A stretch of 64,000 bases of DNA from Pseudarthrobacter phenanthrenivorans Sphe3 (GTDB taxonomy: Bacteria > Actinomycetota > Actinomycetes > Actinomycetales > Micrococcaceae), in the NCBI RefSeq assembly GCF_000189535.1, contig NC_015145.1:3100001-3164000 (forward strand). The letters are read 5' to 3'. The notes under the pieces are model-generated. The model was given only the letters and a program-made list of their open reading frames with translations. It was not told the origin of the DNA and did no database searches. Positions within the stretch are counted from its first letter, which is position 1. Each line of letters begins with the position of its first letter. Positions 8,925 through 17,340 of the stretch are shown here, in pieces. Both the position numbers and the translations under genes were made by a program.

Positions 8925-10544
8925 CTAGATAACGCCGCGCCGCAGGAGGTCGCGGGACTTCTTCCGGGCCTTGCGGTACTTGGCTTCGGCAGCCCGCATC
9001 AGCTCGTCCTGGCGGTTCCCGAGCGCCGCGTAAGTTGCCACGGTGGCGGGTGCATCGTGGCTCCCGCCGGCGGTGGCCAGCAGGTCACGGGCGATCACGG
9101 CGTCGTGGAAGTCTCCCAGGATTTTCTGTTGCCGGTGCGCTGCCTTGGCGACTTTCCCGGCACGCTTGCCATGCACCAGGGCGGCCGTTTCCGCCACATG
9201 ACGGAGCCGCTTGGCGTCCTTGCGCACCTGGTGGAGGGCTGTTTCGTGGGCTGCGCCCCGCCTCGCGTGGGCCGCAGCCCGGTGGGAACGCCGGAGCCGG
9301 CGGGCAGCTTTGTCCACCGCTTTCGCAGCTGCCCGCCGTCCCGGCGCCACCGCATCCGGCCGGACCGGCGGATTGTCCCGGAAATCCTCGAGGTCATCCA
9401 GGAGCCTGAAGTAACGGTCGGACCGCAGCGCAGCCTGCAGGAGCCGGTACCCGTCGTCGTACGCGGCGCCCACCTTGTGCTCCACGCGGTCCCGCGCGGC
9501 GTTAGTCCCGTCGCCCTGCGGCAGGTCGTCCAGTTGCCCGCGGAGCCTGCCCAGCAGGACTTCCGCGTCCCTCGGCGCCCCGAGCATCTGGCCAAGCCAC
9601 TTAAGTTCGTCCCGCAGCCGGCGGACGGGGCCGGCCGCATACAGCTTGCGGTAGGCGGCCAGGACCGAGCGGATCCGCCGGGTGGCTGACCGCATGTTGT
9701 GGACCGCCTCGGGTTCTTCCTCCCGGACCGCCGGGTCCTGGGCGAGGATCTCCTCGATCTGCGCGCGGAGGTAGGCAGTGACGACGGCGGCTGCCGGGGC
9801 TTTCTTGCCCGTGCGGAGGGCTGCGGTGCTTTCGCCCGTGCCTGTATCCGGCGATTCGATGGAGTCTGGGGTGATGCCGCCTGCGGCCCCGCCCAAGGCG
9901 CGGGCCAGCTTGGAGGCGTGGCCGGCCGGACGGGCACCGGCCTGGGCCAGCAACTCCCCGGCCGGGGCGAAGAGCGAGGGTTCACCGTGGACCAGTTCCA
10001 GTTCCCACTCCCGCCAGTGCAGCTTCTCTGCGGCAGCAGGGCCGGCGCTGCCAGCCGCGCCCGGGGCTGCGGCCCGGTGCAGGCGCGTCGCGGTCACCCG
10101 GTCATCGGCCAGGTCGGCAAGGTGCGTTCCGTCCCCGCCGTAGAGCGCGTGGGTGGTGCGCCGGGTTTCAAGCCGGACAACGGGAGCCACTGCCGCTCCG
10201 CGGAGGTACGCCTGGAGGTGGTCGAGCAGGCTGTCGGGCACTACGTCGGGCTGGCCCAGCGGGGCGTGCAGTTCACGCCGCTGTTGCGGTTCCGGTCCGG
10301 ACGCGGCTTCCAGCGGGGGCAGCTTCAGGTGCCAGCCGGCGTCGGTTCCTCCAGTGCGGCGGCGGAGGGTGATCCGGCGGGACGCCAGGGTTAGCCCTTC
10401 CGTGTCGAAGTAGACCGCTTCCAGCAGCGCAGTGTGGGGAGCTGCCGTGCGGGCCACTCCGGGAAGTCCGTCCAGCGGGGGCACTACGGCGTCCTCGTCG
10501 ACGTCGTACTTCTTTTCAATTTCCAGCGCCTGCGATGCCTTCAC
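8925..10544 (-). CDS. CYTH and CHAD domain protein
   Basis: The roughly 539-residue protein has an N-terminal CYTH domain beginning ALEIEKKYDVDED, with the diagnostic EIEKK tunnel motif and RRITLRRRTGGTDAGWHLKLP, then a C-terminal CHAD helical domain rich in Arg/His (VHNMRSATRRIRSVLAAYRKL, HQVRKDAKRLRHVAETAAL). CYTH domains bind triphosphates (ThTPase, adenylate cyclase) and CHAD domains bind inorganic polyphosphate, so a polyphosphate-linked triphosphatase role is likely but unproven. The frame stays open far upstream, but homology starts at the GTG at 10544, which has GGAAGGA about seven bases upstream; the upstream part is shadow of the MFS gene. It is divergent from the MFS permease. Confidence 0.87.
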   Translation of the reverse strand: MKASQALEIEKKYDVDEDAVVPPLDGLPGVARTAAPHTALLEAVYFDTEGLTLASRRITLRRRTGGTDAGWHLKLPPLEAASGPEPQQRRELHAPLGQPDVVPDSLLDHLQAYLRGAAVAPVVRLETRRTTHALYGGDGTHLADLADDRVTATRLHRAAAPGAAGSAGPAAAEKLHWREWELELVHGEPSLFAPAGELLAQAGARPAGHASKLARALGGAAGGITPDSIESPDTGTGESTAALRTGKKAPAAAVVTAYLRAQIEEILAQDPAVREEEPEAVHNMRSATRRIRSVLAAYRKLYAAGPVRRLRDELKWLGQMLGAPRDAEVLLGRLRGQLDDLPQGDGTNAARDRVEHKVGAAYDDGYRLLQAALRSDRYFRLLDDLEDFRDNPPVRPDAVAPGRRAAAKAVDKAARRLRRSHRAAAHARRGAAHETALHQVRKDAKRLRHVAETAALVHGKRAGKVAKAAHRQQKILGDFHDAVIARDLLATAGGSHDAPATVATYAALGNRQDELMRAAEAKYRKARKKSRDLLRRGVI

Positions 10545-10666
10545 CAGCCGATCCTTCCGCTTCCGCCCATCCGGGCCGGACGAACCGGTCCGGGCTCCCG
10601 CTGGCAGTCTATTGCCCCCGGCCGGTATCCCGGGAGAGCTCTGCCACTTAAGCCCAAACATCAAAC

Positions 10667-10682
10667 GTCTAACCTTTAGACT
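10667..10682 (+). promoter_or_regulatory. Inverted-repeat operator over the -10 of the MFS/GntR operon
   Basis: GTCTAA-CCT-TTAGAC (10667-10681) is a perfect 6-bp inverted repeat with a 3-bp spacer. Its right arm overlaps a -10-like TAGACT (10677-10682) lying six bases from the permease ATG at 10689, so transcription is probably leaderless and bound regulator would block it. The FadR/GntR-type gene that ends the operon is the obvious candidate ligand (inference). Confidence 0.55.
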
Positions 10683-10688
10683 TGAGAG

Positions 10689-11972
10689 ATGCCCGCTTCC
10701 TCTCCTGCCACCTCCAACGCGCCCGCCGCAGAACGTGCCGCAAACCCTGCCGCCGCCGCGCCCCAAACCGGCGCTCCGGCGACCTCCGCAGCCAGGCCCC
10801 GCTCCGCCGTCGTCTTCGGCGTGATTGCGCTGGTGCTGATCGGCCTGAACCTGCGCGCCGGCATCACCGGGGCGTCTGCGCTGCTGCATGACCTGCAGGC
10901 CGTCCTGGGCTACGGCGTGCTGGTGGCCGCGATCATCCCGTCCATCCCCACGCTGTGCTTTGCCCTGGCGGGCGCGGGCACGTCCTGGCTCGCCGGACGG
11001 CTCGGCGTGGAAAAAGCGATCCTGCTGGCCCTCGCGATGCTGGCCGGCGGCCTCCTCCTGCGGGGAATCCCCGCCACGGGCATGCTGGTTGCGGGCAGCG
11101 TCGTGGGCATGTCCGGCCTGGCCGTCTGCAACGTGGCCATGCCCTCCTTCATCCGGGAGCATTTCGCGCACCGCACTTCCCTCATGACCGCCGTTTATAC
11201 GGTGACCATGACCACGGGCGCCACCGTCACCGCCGTCGCCGTGGTACCGCTGGCGCATGCACTCGGCTCGCCTTCTGCCGCCGTCGGCGCCATCGGCATC
11301 ACCGCCGTCGCCGCGCTCCTGGGCTTCCTTCCCGTGGCGCTGCACGCCCACCGCAACCGCCCTGCCCAGGCCGCCGCAAGCGTCCTGCCGTGGCCGCTGC
11401 TGCGGACCCGGAAGGGGTTCCTGCTCACCGCGATCTTCACCCTCCAGGCCCTGCTCGCCTATGCCCTGCTGAGCTGGTTCCCGTACCTGCTGACCACCAT
11501 GGGACTCAGTGCCTCCGCCAGTGGACTGATGTTCGGGCTCATGCAGCTTGTTTCCGTTCCGGCGGGCATGGTGCTCATCGCCATCGGCTCCCGGCCGCGC
11601 ATGCTGCGGCCCGCGTTCTACCTGGCCAGCATCACCATGGTTGCCGGGCTGGCGGCGCTGCTGGTCCTGCCCGTGGAACTGGCCGCCGTCCCGGCCGCAC
11701 TGATCGGGTTCGGCCTGGGAATCTTCCCGCTGGTCATGGTGATGATCAGCCGCAGCGGCGCCAGCACCGCAGAAACCACCGCGCTGTCCACGCTCGCCCA
11801 GTCCACCGGCTACCTGCTGGCCACCGCCGGGCCGTTTGGGATGGGGCTGCTGCACAGCGCTACCGGCGGCTGGACCCTGCCCCTCCTGTTGCTCCTTGCG
11901 CTGGCGGTTGCCCAGATCGTGGTGGCCCACCTGATTACCGGCAAGGCCATGGCCGCCGGCGGACGAAAGTAG
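10689..11972 (+). CDS. MFS transporter, CynX/NimT (cyanate permease-like) family
   Basis: Integral membrane permease of 427 residues with a 38-residue Ala/Pro-rich cytoplasmic N-terminus and about 12 transmembrane helices. The segment LVLIGLNLRAGITGASALL and the central AMPSFIREHF are characteristic of the CynX/NimT (YeaN-like) branch, which includes cyanate and 2-nitroimidazole transporters. The substrate is not predictable here. The ATG at 10689 is close to a putative -10 with no Shine-Dalgarno, suggesting leaderless translation. The regulator gene begins seven bases after the stop codon, so the two are cotranscribed, and the operator at 10667-10681 suggests substrate-responsive derepression. 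Confidence 0.82.
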   Translation: MPASSPATSNAPAAERAANPAAAAPQTGAPATSAARPRSAVVFGVIALVLIGLNLRAGITGASALLHDLQAVLGYGVLVAAIIPSIPTLCFALAGAGTSWLAGRLGVEKAILLALAMLAGGLLLRGIPATGMLVAGSVVGMSGLAVCNVAMPSFIREHFAHRTSLMTAVYTVTMTTGATVTAVAVVPLAHALGSPSAAVGAIGITAVAALLGFLPVALHAHRNRPAQAAASVLPWPLLRTRKGFLLTAIFTLQALLAYALLSWFPYLLTTMGLSASASGLMFGLMQLVSVPAGMVLIAIGSRPRMLRPAFYLASITMVAGLAALLVLPVELAAVPAALIGFGLGIFPLVMVMISRSGASTAETTALSTLAQSTGYLLATAGPFGMGLLHSATGGWTLPLLLLLALAVAQIVVAHLITGKAMAAGGRK

Positions 11973-11979
11973 GACGGCC

Positions 11980-12660
11980 ATGGCACTGAGCCCATCCTCC
12001 CGCGCGCCGCTCGCCGACGAGGTCACCGCCAAGCTGCGCACCATGGTGCACTCCGGCGAGTGGCCCCTCCACCAGCGGATTCCGTCCGAAACCGAGCTGA
12101 TGGCCACCCTGGGCGTTTCACGGGGCACCCTCCGCGAGGCCATCAAGGCCCTGGCCCACAGCGGGATGCTGGAGGTCCGGCGGGGCGACGGCACCTACGT
12201 CCGGGCCACCAGTGAAATTTCCGGTGCCGCCCGGCGGCTGTACCAGGACCACACCGAGGTGCACATCCTGGAGGTCAGGCTGGGCCTGGACACGCAGGCC
12301 GCCCGCCTGGCGGCGCGCAATGCCATGCCCGACGACGTCTCCGCCCTGCGTGCCCTGCTCGCCGCGCGGGACCAGGCCTGGAACGCGGGAGACTACGAGG
12401 CCTGGGCTGCGGCCGACTGGGGATTCCACGAACGGGTGGCCAAGGCATCCGGCAATCCCCTGCTGCACGAGCTCTACGTCAGTTTTGGTGCGGCCTTCCA
12501 CCAGGACCTCCTGGCCCAGCAGCGGCGGCCGGGATTCGACGGCCGCCCACTGGAGGGACACGACCTCCTGGTGGACGCCATCGAACAGCGGGACGCCGAG
12601 ACGGCCGTAGCAACGGTCAACCGGAACCTAAACTCCTGCGCGGACTGGCTGGCGCGGTAG
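11980..12660 (+). CDS. GntR-family regulator, FadR subfamily (FCD domain)
   Basis: The 226-residue protein has an N-terminal winged helix (about residues 8-75; LRTMVHSGEWPLHQRIPSE and TLGVSRGTLREAIKALAHSG) and a C-terminal FCD ligand-binding domain (HILEVRLGLDTQAARLAARN; FHERVAKASGNPLL; histidines typical of metal-binding FCD domains near H143 and H194). Such proteins usually repress transporter or catabolic genes until a carboxylic-acid ligand binds. It lies seven bases downstream of the MFS permease, so local autoregulation through the 10667-10681 palindrome is the simplest model. No terminator of note follows. Confidence 0.86.
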   Translation: MALSPSSRAPLADEVTAKLRTMVHSGEWPLHQRIPSETELMATLGVSRGTLREAIKALAHSGMLEVRRGDGTYVRATSEISGAARRLYQDHTEVHILEVRLGLDTQAARLAARNAMPDDVSALRALLAARDQAWNAGDYEAWAAADWGFHERVAKASGNPLLHELYVSFGAAFHQDLLAQQRRPGFDGRPLEGHDLLVDAIEQRDAETAVATVNRNLNSCADWLAR

Positions 12661-12799
12661 CGACTGGGTCTTGTCCCAATGGCGACGGCGGGGTTTCGTC
12701 CGGGCTTAACCGGTCAGTAGGCTTACTATCAGACGCAGGTAGTCATGCCTTTCGCGCACCCCTGCGCGGCGGGCACCCGCCGACGATGAGGAGTTTCCC

Positions 12800-14056
12800 G
12801 TGGCGCGAACACCACGCCTGACTGATCACGAACTGGGCAAGGAGCCCCCGCAGCCGGAGACGGAGGAATCACCAGCTGCCGCGGTGGCGGCCGGACAGGC
12901 ACAAGGACATGCCGGCACGGCGGAACAGCCCGCGGCAGCCACCCGGAAACCACGGCCCACCAAGTCCCCCAGCGAACTGTGGGCGGACGGGCTGGGCAGG
13001 GTGGGTATCCGCGCGGCCCAGGTCCTCCTGATCCTCACGGTGGCAGTGGTATCCGTCTACGCGCTGATGCAGATCAAGCTCCTGGTCATTCCGATTTTGA
13101 TTGCGCTCATCCTGGCCGCGGCGATCGGCCCGTTCGTCAACATGCTCCGGCGCCGGGGACTGCGGGGCGGCCTTGCCACCGGCATCGCGTTTATTGGCCT
13201 GCTGCTGGTGCTGGGCGGCGTATTCACAGTCATCTACCTCTCGGTCCGCAACCAGTGGGGCGAACTGGCGCAACAGGCCGCTTCAGGGCTGGATGAGCTG
13301 GAGAAGTTCCTCCTCACCGGGCCTATCCCGATTGAGCAGGAGCAGCTGGACCAGGCACGGCAGGGGATCGTCGAGTTCGCCACCAGCAGCCAGGTCCGCT
13401 CCGGCGCCATCACCGGGCTTTCAGTGGTCACGGAGTTCTTTGCCGGCGCGGCCTTGATGATCGTCATCCTGTTCTTCTTCCTCAAGGATGGCGCAAAGAT
13501 CTGGAACTTCTTCCTCCGCCCCTTCAGCGGAGCACGCGAAGCCAAGCTCCGCCGTGTGGGCAGCCGGACCCTTGAGGTCCTGGGCGGCTACGTCCGCGGC
13601 ACCGCCATAGTTGCCCTGGTGGACACCGTGGCCATCGGCGCTGCGCTGCTGATCATGCAGGTTCCCCTGGCCCTCCCCCTGGCCATCATCGTGTTCATCG
13701 GCGCCTTCATTCCCCTGGTGGGTGCCACGGTGGCGGGCATCCTGGCCGCCCTGGTGGCACTCGTGGCCAACGGCCCTGTTGTTGCCCTGATCGTGGTGGC
13801 AGTGGTCATTGCCGTCAACCAGCTCGAAGGCGACCTCCTGCAGCCCATCGTCATGGGCAAGTCGCTGCAGCTCCACGCGCTGGTGATCCTGATGGCCTTG
13901 ACCGCCGGCACCATCCTGGCCGGAATCGTGGGCGCCGTGCTCTCCGTGCCGCTTGCCGCCGTCGCCTGGGCCATCATCCAGGTGTGGACCGCGGAGGACC
14001 CCAACCTGGAGGACATGAACCCGAACCTGCCGCCGGCGGGCACCAAACCCATCTAG
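12800..14056 (+). CDS. AI-2E family transporter (TqsA/PerM-like)
   Basis: Integral membrane protein of 418 residues. An acidic, low-complexity N-terminal tail of about 70 residues is followed by roughly eight transmembrane segments, with the family-typical pattern of three N-terminal helices, a polar central region (about 150-215), and the helix cluster ending in QLEGDLLQPIVMGKSLQLH, a hallmark of the AI-2E transporter family. Members export autoinducer-2 (TqsA) or act as ion antiporters, so the substrate is uncertain. The GTG start at 12800 has GAGGAG seven bases upstream. A hairpin terminator follows at 14099-14140. Confidence 0.85.
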   Translation: MARTPRLTDHELGKEPPQPETEESPAAAVAAGQAQGHAGTAEQPAAATRKPRPTKSPSELWADGLGRVGIRAAQVLLILTVAVVSVYALMQIKLLVIPILIALILAAAIGPFVNMLRRRGLRGGLATGIAFIGLLLVLGGVFTVIYLSVRNQWGELAQQAASGLDELEKFLLTGPIPIEQEQLDQARQGIVEFATSSQVRSGAITGLSVVTEFFAGAALMIVILFFFLKDGAKIWNFFLRPFSGAREAKLRRVGSRTLEVLGGYVRGTAIVALVDTVAIGAALLIMQVPLALPLAIIVFIGAFIPLVGATVAGILAALVALVANGPVVALIVVAVVIAVNQLEGDLLQPIVMGKSLQLHALVILMALTAGTILAGIVGAVLSVPLAAVAWAIIQVWTAEDPNLEDMNPNLPPAGTKPI

Positions 14057-14098
14057 CCTCCGCGGTTGGGAACGCCGAACACTCCCGCTGAGGGGATG

Positions 14099-14140
14099 CG
14101 CGACGACGGTCCGGCACCTGGGTGCCGGACCGTCGTCGTG
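14099..14140. terminator. Strong hairpin between convergent genes
   Basis: An 18-bp perfect palindromic stem (14101-14118 with 14121-14138; arm CGACGACGGTCCGGCACC), extended by a wobble pair, lies between the AI-2E transporter gene (+) and the 178-residue hypothetical gene (-). It can act for both strands. Confidence 0.8.
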
Positions 14141-14167
14141 CGTTGCTGCGTTACCGCCTGGGAGCGC

Positions 14168-14704
14168 TCAGGAGCGGAGCCCTGCGAAGACGTTCTTGGG
14201 ACGCTGCATCTCGCCATGCTTGGCGCCCAGGATAATCACGGCGCCCGCAAACGCGGGGATGACCCACTGCAGCATCTTCAGCTGCTGCTGGGCGGTCTTC
14301 AGTTCCTCCGAGGAGTCGGGCCGCGGCTCGGTGGCGCCTTCAGCACCCTCGGCCGCGAGCTTCTCCACCTTCTTGCCCAGGATCCCCGAGTAGAGGGTCA
14401 CCGCGGCGCCCGCCACGGTCACGGCCGTCTTGATGGCGGTATCGCGGGCCACGCCCTCCTGCTTGGCAATGCGGCCCTTGTTCTCCCAGGCGATGGCGAG
14501 GTCCGCCACCAGGTGCGAGGCGAACGCCGCAGTCTGGAACGGTGCCCACTTCATCCAGCCCGCGCTCGAAAGCCGGGTCCGCTCGGATGGGTCCTTGGCT
14601 GCCGCGGCTGCACCATTCAGGCCGATGGCACCCATCAGGGATCCACCGAACCACGCTGCTGCCGTCAGATCGTGAACGGACCGGGCAATGAGATTTCCTG
14701 CCAT
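14168..14704 (-). CDS. Conserved hypothetical membrane protein
   Basis: A 178-residue protein without an assigned function. It has hydrophobic segments around residues 12-40 (DLTAAAWFGGSLMGAIGLNG), 98-120 and 150-168 (MLQWVIPAFAGAVIILGAKH), and a predicted polar helical stretch rich in Glu/Lys near 125-150. The frame extends upstream, but the ATG at 14704 is preferred because AGGA lies nine bases before it. The pattern of two to three membrane helices and the sequence GLNGAAAAAKDPSERTRL suggest a small integral membrane protein of the kind common in Arthrobacter (recollection, not a search result). It is the first of several stress- or envelope-like genes of unknown role up to 17251. Confidence 0.62.
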   Translation of the reverse strand: MAGNLIARSVHDLTAAAWFGGSLMGAIGLNGAAAAAKDPSERTRLSSAGWMKWAPFQTAAFASHLVADLAIAWENKGRIAKQEGVARDTAIKTAVTVAGAAVTLYSGILGKKVEKLAAEGAEGATEPRPDSSEELKTAQQQLKMLQWVIPAFAGAVIILGAKHGEMQRPKNVFAGLRS

Positions 14705-14860
14705 GATGTGCATTCCTAACGTTGATCTGGTTCCGAGATGCCGCTCGCGCGGTCTTCGCTTGCCGTGTCCCCTCAAGGTCATGGTCCGCCTATGGTAAGC
14801 ACACTTACTAATGTTACGAAAGCCCGCCTTCCGGGATGGAGAACGCGTAATATCGGGGCC

Positions 14861-15151
14861 ATGGGAATTACAGGGACATTGTTCGGCTGGGCTTTCGGAG
14901 ACCCCGCCCGCGAACAGGAGAACGCTTACGTAAAAGGCCTGCAGGACGAGGCACTGGCCAATGCCAGGGAAACGGCGGCCGCGAAGGGAGTGTCAGTGGT
15001 GGCGGACTCCCAGGTGTTCACCGTCCTGAGCGCGGACGATTCCCTGGTGGAACTCGACAACGCCCCGGGAAAGCTGGTGGTCCGCTGCACCGTGCATGTG
15101 GAGGGGCCGGGCGCGGAGAAGCTGCGGGCCGAAGGACCGATGAACGGCTGA
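14861..15151 (+). CDS. Small conserved hypothetical protein
   Basis: A 96-residue soluble protein, start MGITGTLFGWAFGDP. The frame is open further upstream, but homology-like content begins at the ATG at 14861, just after a TAATAT (-10-like, 14849-14854), so it may be leaderless. It has a helical N-terminal half (GLQDEALANARETAAAKG) and a C-terminal beta-rich half (VVRCTVHVEGPGAEKLR). I do not recognise the family. It ends three bases before the DUF1206 gene, so the two are probably translationally coupled. Confidence 0.55.
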   Translation: MGITGTLFGWAFGDPAREQENAYVKGLQDEALANARETAAAKGVSVVADSQVFTVLSADDSLVELDNAPGKLVVRCTVHVEGPGAEKLRAEGPMNG

Positions 15152-15154
15152 CCC

Positions 15155-15982
15155 ATGTCCGACGGGGAATCCACCATCAGCAGGGCCGCGGACGCCGTCG
15201 AGGAGGCCTCCAACCACAAGGCCCTGGACGTCCTGGCGCGCGCGGGTTTCGCCGTCATGGCCGTGCTCCACGTGATCATTGGGGCCATCGCCATCGCGGT
15301 GGCCTTCGGCCAGCCCGGAGAGGCTGAACCAAGCGGTGCCATTGAACAGTTGGCGGCGAACCCCTGGGGCCCGTATGTGATGTGGGCGTGCGTGGTGGCG
15401 TGCCTGGGCCTGGGGTTGTGGCAGGCGAGCGAGGCCACTCTTCGCATGCGCCGCGCTCCCCGCAAGGAGCGGGTGTCCAAGTTGGTTTCCTCTGGCTTCC
15501 TGGCCATCGCCTACAGCAGCGTCGGGTTCAGCTTCGCCGGGTTCGCGGTGGGGATGCGCGGTGACTCCAGTGAGAGCACCCGGGATTTCAGTGCCGCACT
15601 GATGGCCACGCCGCTGGGGTTGTGGGTGCTGGTGGCGCTGGGCCTGACCATCGTGGGCATCGGCATCTACTTTGTGGTCAAGGGCGTCCGGTTCGGGTTC
15701 AAGGAGGAGCTCTTCCATTTCGACGGCAGGCGGCGCGGCAGGCTGATCGACGGGCTGGGCGTGGCCGGCCATATTGCCAAAGGCATCGCCCTGGTCCTCA
15801 CCGGCCTGCTCTTCGTCATCGCCGCCGCCAAACACAACCCGGACGAATCCACCGGACTGGACGGCAGCCTCAAAGCCCTCCGCGACCACCCCTGGGGCCC
15901 GTACCTGCTGGTGGCCATCGGGGCGGGATTCATTGCCTACGGGGTGTTCGCCCTGATCCGCTCCCGGTTCGGCCGGATGTAG
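15155..15982 (+). CDS. DUF1206 membrane protein
   Basis: The 275-residue protein matches the DUF1206 pattern: three tandem units of about 70-80 residues, each with two transmembrane helices and a G-Y/F-x-A-x-G motif. The first unit is LARAGFAVMAVLHVIIGAIA with LAANPWGPYVMWACVVA, the second KLVSSGFLAIAYSSVGFSFAG, and the third GHIAKGIALVLTGLLFVIAA with LRDHPWGPYLLVAIGAGFIAYG. The repeated NPWGPY/HPWGPY blocks make the internal repeat obvious. Function is unknown; members are widespread in actinobacteria. The start codon lies three bases after the preceding stop codon. Confidence 0.8.
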   Translation: MSDGESTISRAADAVEEASNHKALDVLARAGFAVMAVLHVIIGAIAIAVAFGQPGEAEPSGAIEQLAANPWGPYVMWACVVACLGLGLWQASEATLRMRRAPRKERVSKLVSSGFLAIAYSSVGFSFAGFAVGMRGDSSESTRDFSAALMATPLGLWVLVALGLTIVGIGIYFVVKGVRFGFKEELFHFDGRRRGRLIDGLGVAGHIAKGIALVLTGLLFVIAAAKHNPDESTGLDGSLKALRDHPWGPYLLVAIGAGFIAYGVFALIRSRFGRM

Positions 15983-16009
15983 TTCCGCCTTTGTGGGTAG
16001 GAAGGAAGC

Positions 16010-17251
16010 ATGACGGACCACTTATCGGGTGACCAGCGAACGGACGACGACGGCGCCCGCGGCTTAAGCGCGGCGGCGGGCCTGGCCTTCGCCTCCTTGT
16101 TCCGGGTCCTGAAGCTGGTCCGGCCTGTCCGGCCCATCCATCCCAACGGGACAGGGCTGACCGGCCGCCTGGTAAGGACCGGCAGTGCCGGCGGAGCAAG
16201 CGGCCTCGACTGGCTCGACGCGCCCGGAACGGACGCGGTTGAAGCGCGGTTCTCCCGGTCGATCGGGCTGCCGAAGGGACTTCCGGACATCCTGGGGCTG
16301 GCGCTGCGGGTGGTCACTCCCGCCGCCGGCAGCAGGGACGGCGGCCCCGCCGATATCCTCTTCGCCTCCACAGGCTGGCGGGTCCCCGGCAGGTTCCTGC
16401 TCCAGCCCAGGCTGGAAGTCTCCGGCGCCGCCCTGACGACCCTGATGCCCTACCGGGGCCGCCGGGGCCCGGTGCTGCTGGGCTTGCAGAGCGGGCGGTT
16501 TCCCCAAGGATCGCCCCAGTCAGGGGAATGGATCCTTGAGTTGTACTGGGCCAGGCCGTTAGGTCCCTGGCAGCACTGCGGGGAGCTGCGCCTGCGTGCT
16601 GCTGCACAACCGCAGGACACCAGCCTGCGTTTCGACCCGCTGGCCAACTTGCCGCCCGGCGCGCACACCTACCCCTGGACGCGCCGGCTCCGGGAGCGGT
16701 CGTACCTGGCCGCCCAGCGGCAGGCTCCAGCCGCCGTCGTACCTTCCACCACCCCAGCGGACCAGACCGCGGCCGGCACCGGCGCAGCGGCAACAGAAAG
16801 GAAGCCCATGGCAACCGTGTCGCAGGTATTCAACTCCCCCGCCGCCGACGTCTGGAAGGTGATTGCCGACGGCTGGCTGTACTCCGGCTGGGTGGTGGGG
16901 GCCTCCCGGATCCGGGCCGTGGACGACCACTGGCCGCACGCCGGATCACGGCTGCACCACTCCGTGGGCGCCTGGCCGTTCCTGATCAATGACAGCACCA
17001 GCGTGACAACTTCTGAGCCAAACAAGAAGCTCGAACTGGTGGCGCGTGGCTGGCCGCTGGGTGAAGCAAAAGTGGTGATCACCCTCGAGGAGGACCAGGG
17101 CGGGGGCTGCAAGGTCACCATGGCTGAAGACGCCATCCGCGGACCCGGCAAGCGGATTCCCAAGTTCCTGCGGGACCCCATGATCACGGTGCGCAACCGG
17201 GAGACGCTCAAGCGCCTGGAGCTCATGGCCGCCGGCGGGGCCGGGAAATAG
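16010..17251 (+). CDS. Two-domain protein: uncharacterised N-terminal domain fused to SRPBCC domain
   Basis: A 413-residue protein with two parts. Residues 1-245 hold a domain with RPIHPNGTGLTGRLVR and SIGLPKGLPDILGLALRV, which I recall from short actinobacterial proteins loosely annotated as phosphodiesterase; the name is weakly based. Residues about 267-413 form a START/SRPBCC hydrophobic-ligand domain (FNSPAADVWKVIADGWLYSG, WPLGEAKVVITLEEDQGG). A Thr/Ala-rich linker joins them. The start ATG has GGAAGGA upstream. Inside the linker a second in-frame ATG at 16808 is preceded by AGAAAGGA, so the SRPBCC half could also be made alone. This looks like a fusion of two once-separate adjacent genes that kept its internal ribosome-binding site. 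Confidence 0.68.
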   Translation: MTDHLSGDQRTDDDGARGLSAAAGLAFASLFRVLKLVRPVRPIHPNGTGLTGRLVRTGSAGGASGLDWLDAPGTDAVEARFSRSIGLPKGLPDILGLALRVVTPAAGSRDGGPADILFASTGWRVPGRFLLQPRLEVSGAALTTLMPYRGRRGPVLLGLQSGRFPQGSPQSGEWILELYWARPLGPWQHCGELRLRAAAQPQDTSLRFDPLANLPPGAHTYPWTRRLRERSYLAAQRQAPAAVVPSTTPADQTAAGTGAAATERKPMATVSQVFNSPAADVWKVIADGWLYSGWVVGASRIRAVDDHWPHAGSRLHHSVGAWPFLINDSTSVTTSEPNKKLELVARGWPLGEAKVVITLEEDQGGGCKVTMAEDAIRGPGKRIPKFLRDPMITVRNRETLKRLELMAAGGAGK

Positions 17252-17265
17252 CACGGCCGGCTTAA

Positions 17266-17331
17266 AGCAACGCGAGGTCACTTTCCGCCCAATAAACCCG
17301 GTCTATCGGGCGGGAGTGACCTCGCGTTGCT
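17266..17331. terminator. Long palindromic terminator between convergent genes
   Basis: A 17-bp perfect stem (17266-17282 with 17315-17331; arm AGCAACGCGAGGTCACT), with a further CCGCCC/GGGCGG inner stem (17285-17290 with 17308-17313), separates the SRPBCC fusion gene (+) from fprA (-). The arm motif GTGACCTCGCGTTGC resembles the GTGATAGAGCGTT arms near menD, so it may belong to the same repeat group. Confidence 0.75.
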
Positions 17332-17340
17332 AGTGGAGCC

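Noticed and set aside
8925..12194. One 1089-residue reading frame on the - strand
   Set aside because: Only the part below 10544 shows CYTH/CHAD homology. The rest is a low-complexity shadow of the MFS permease, whose real frame is on the other strand.
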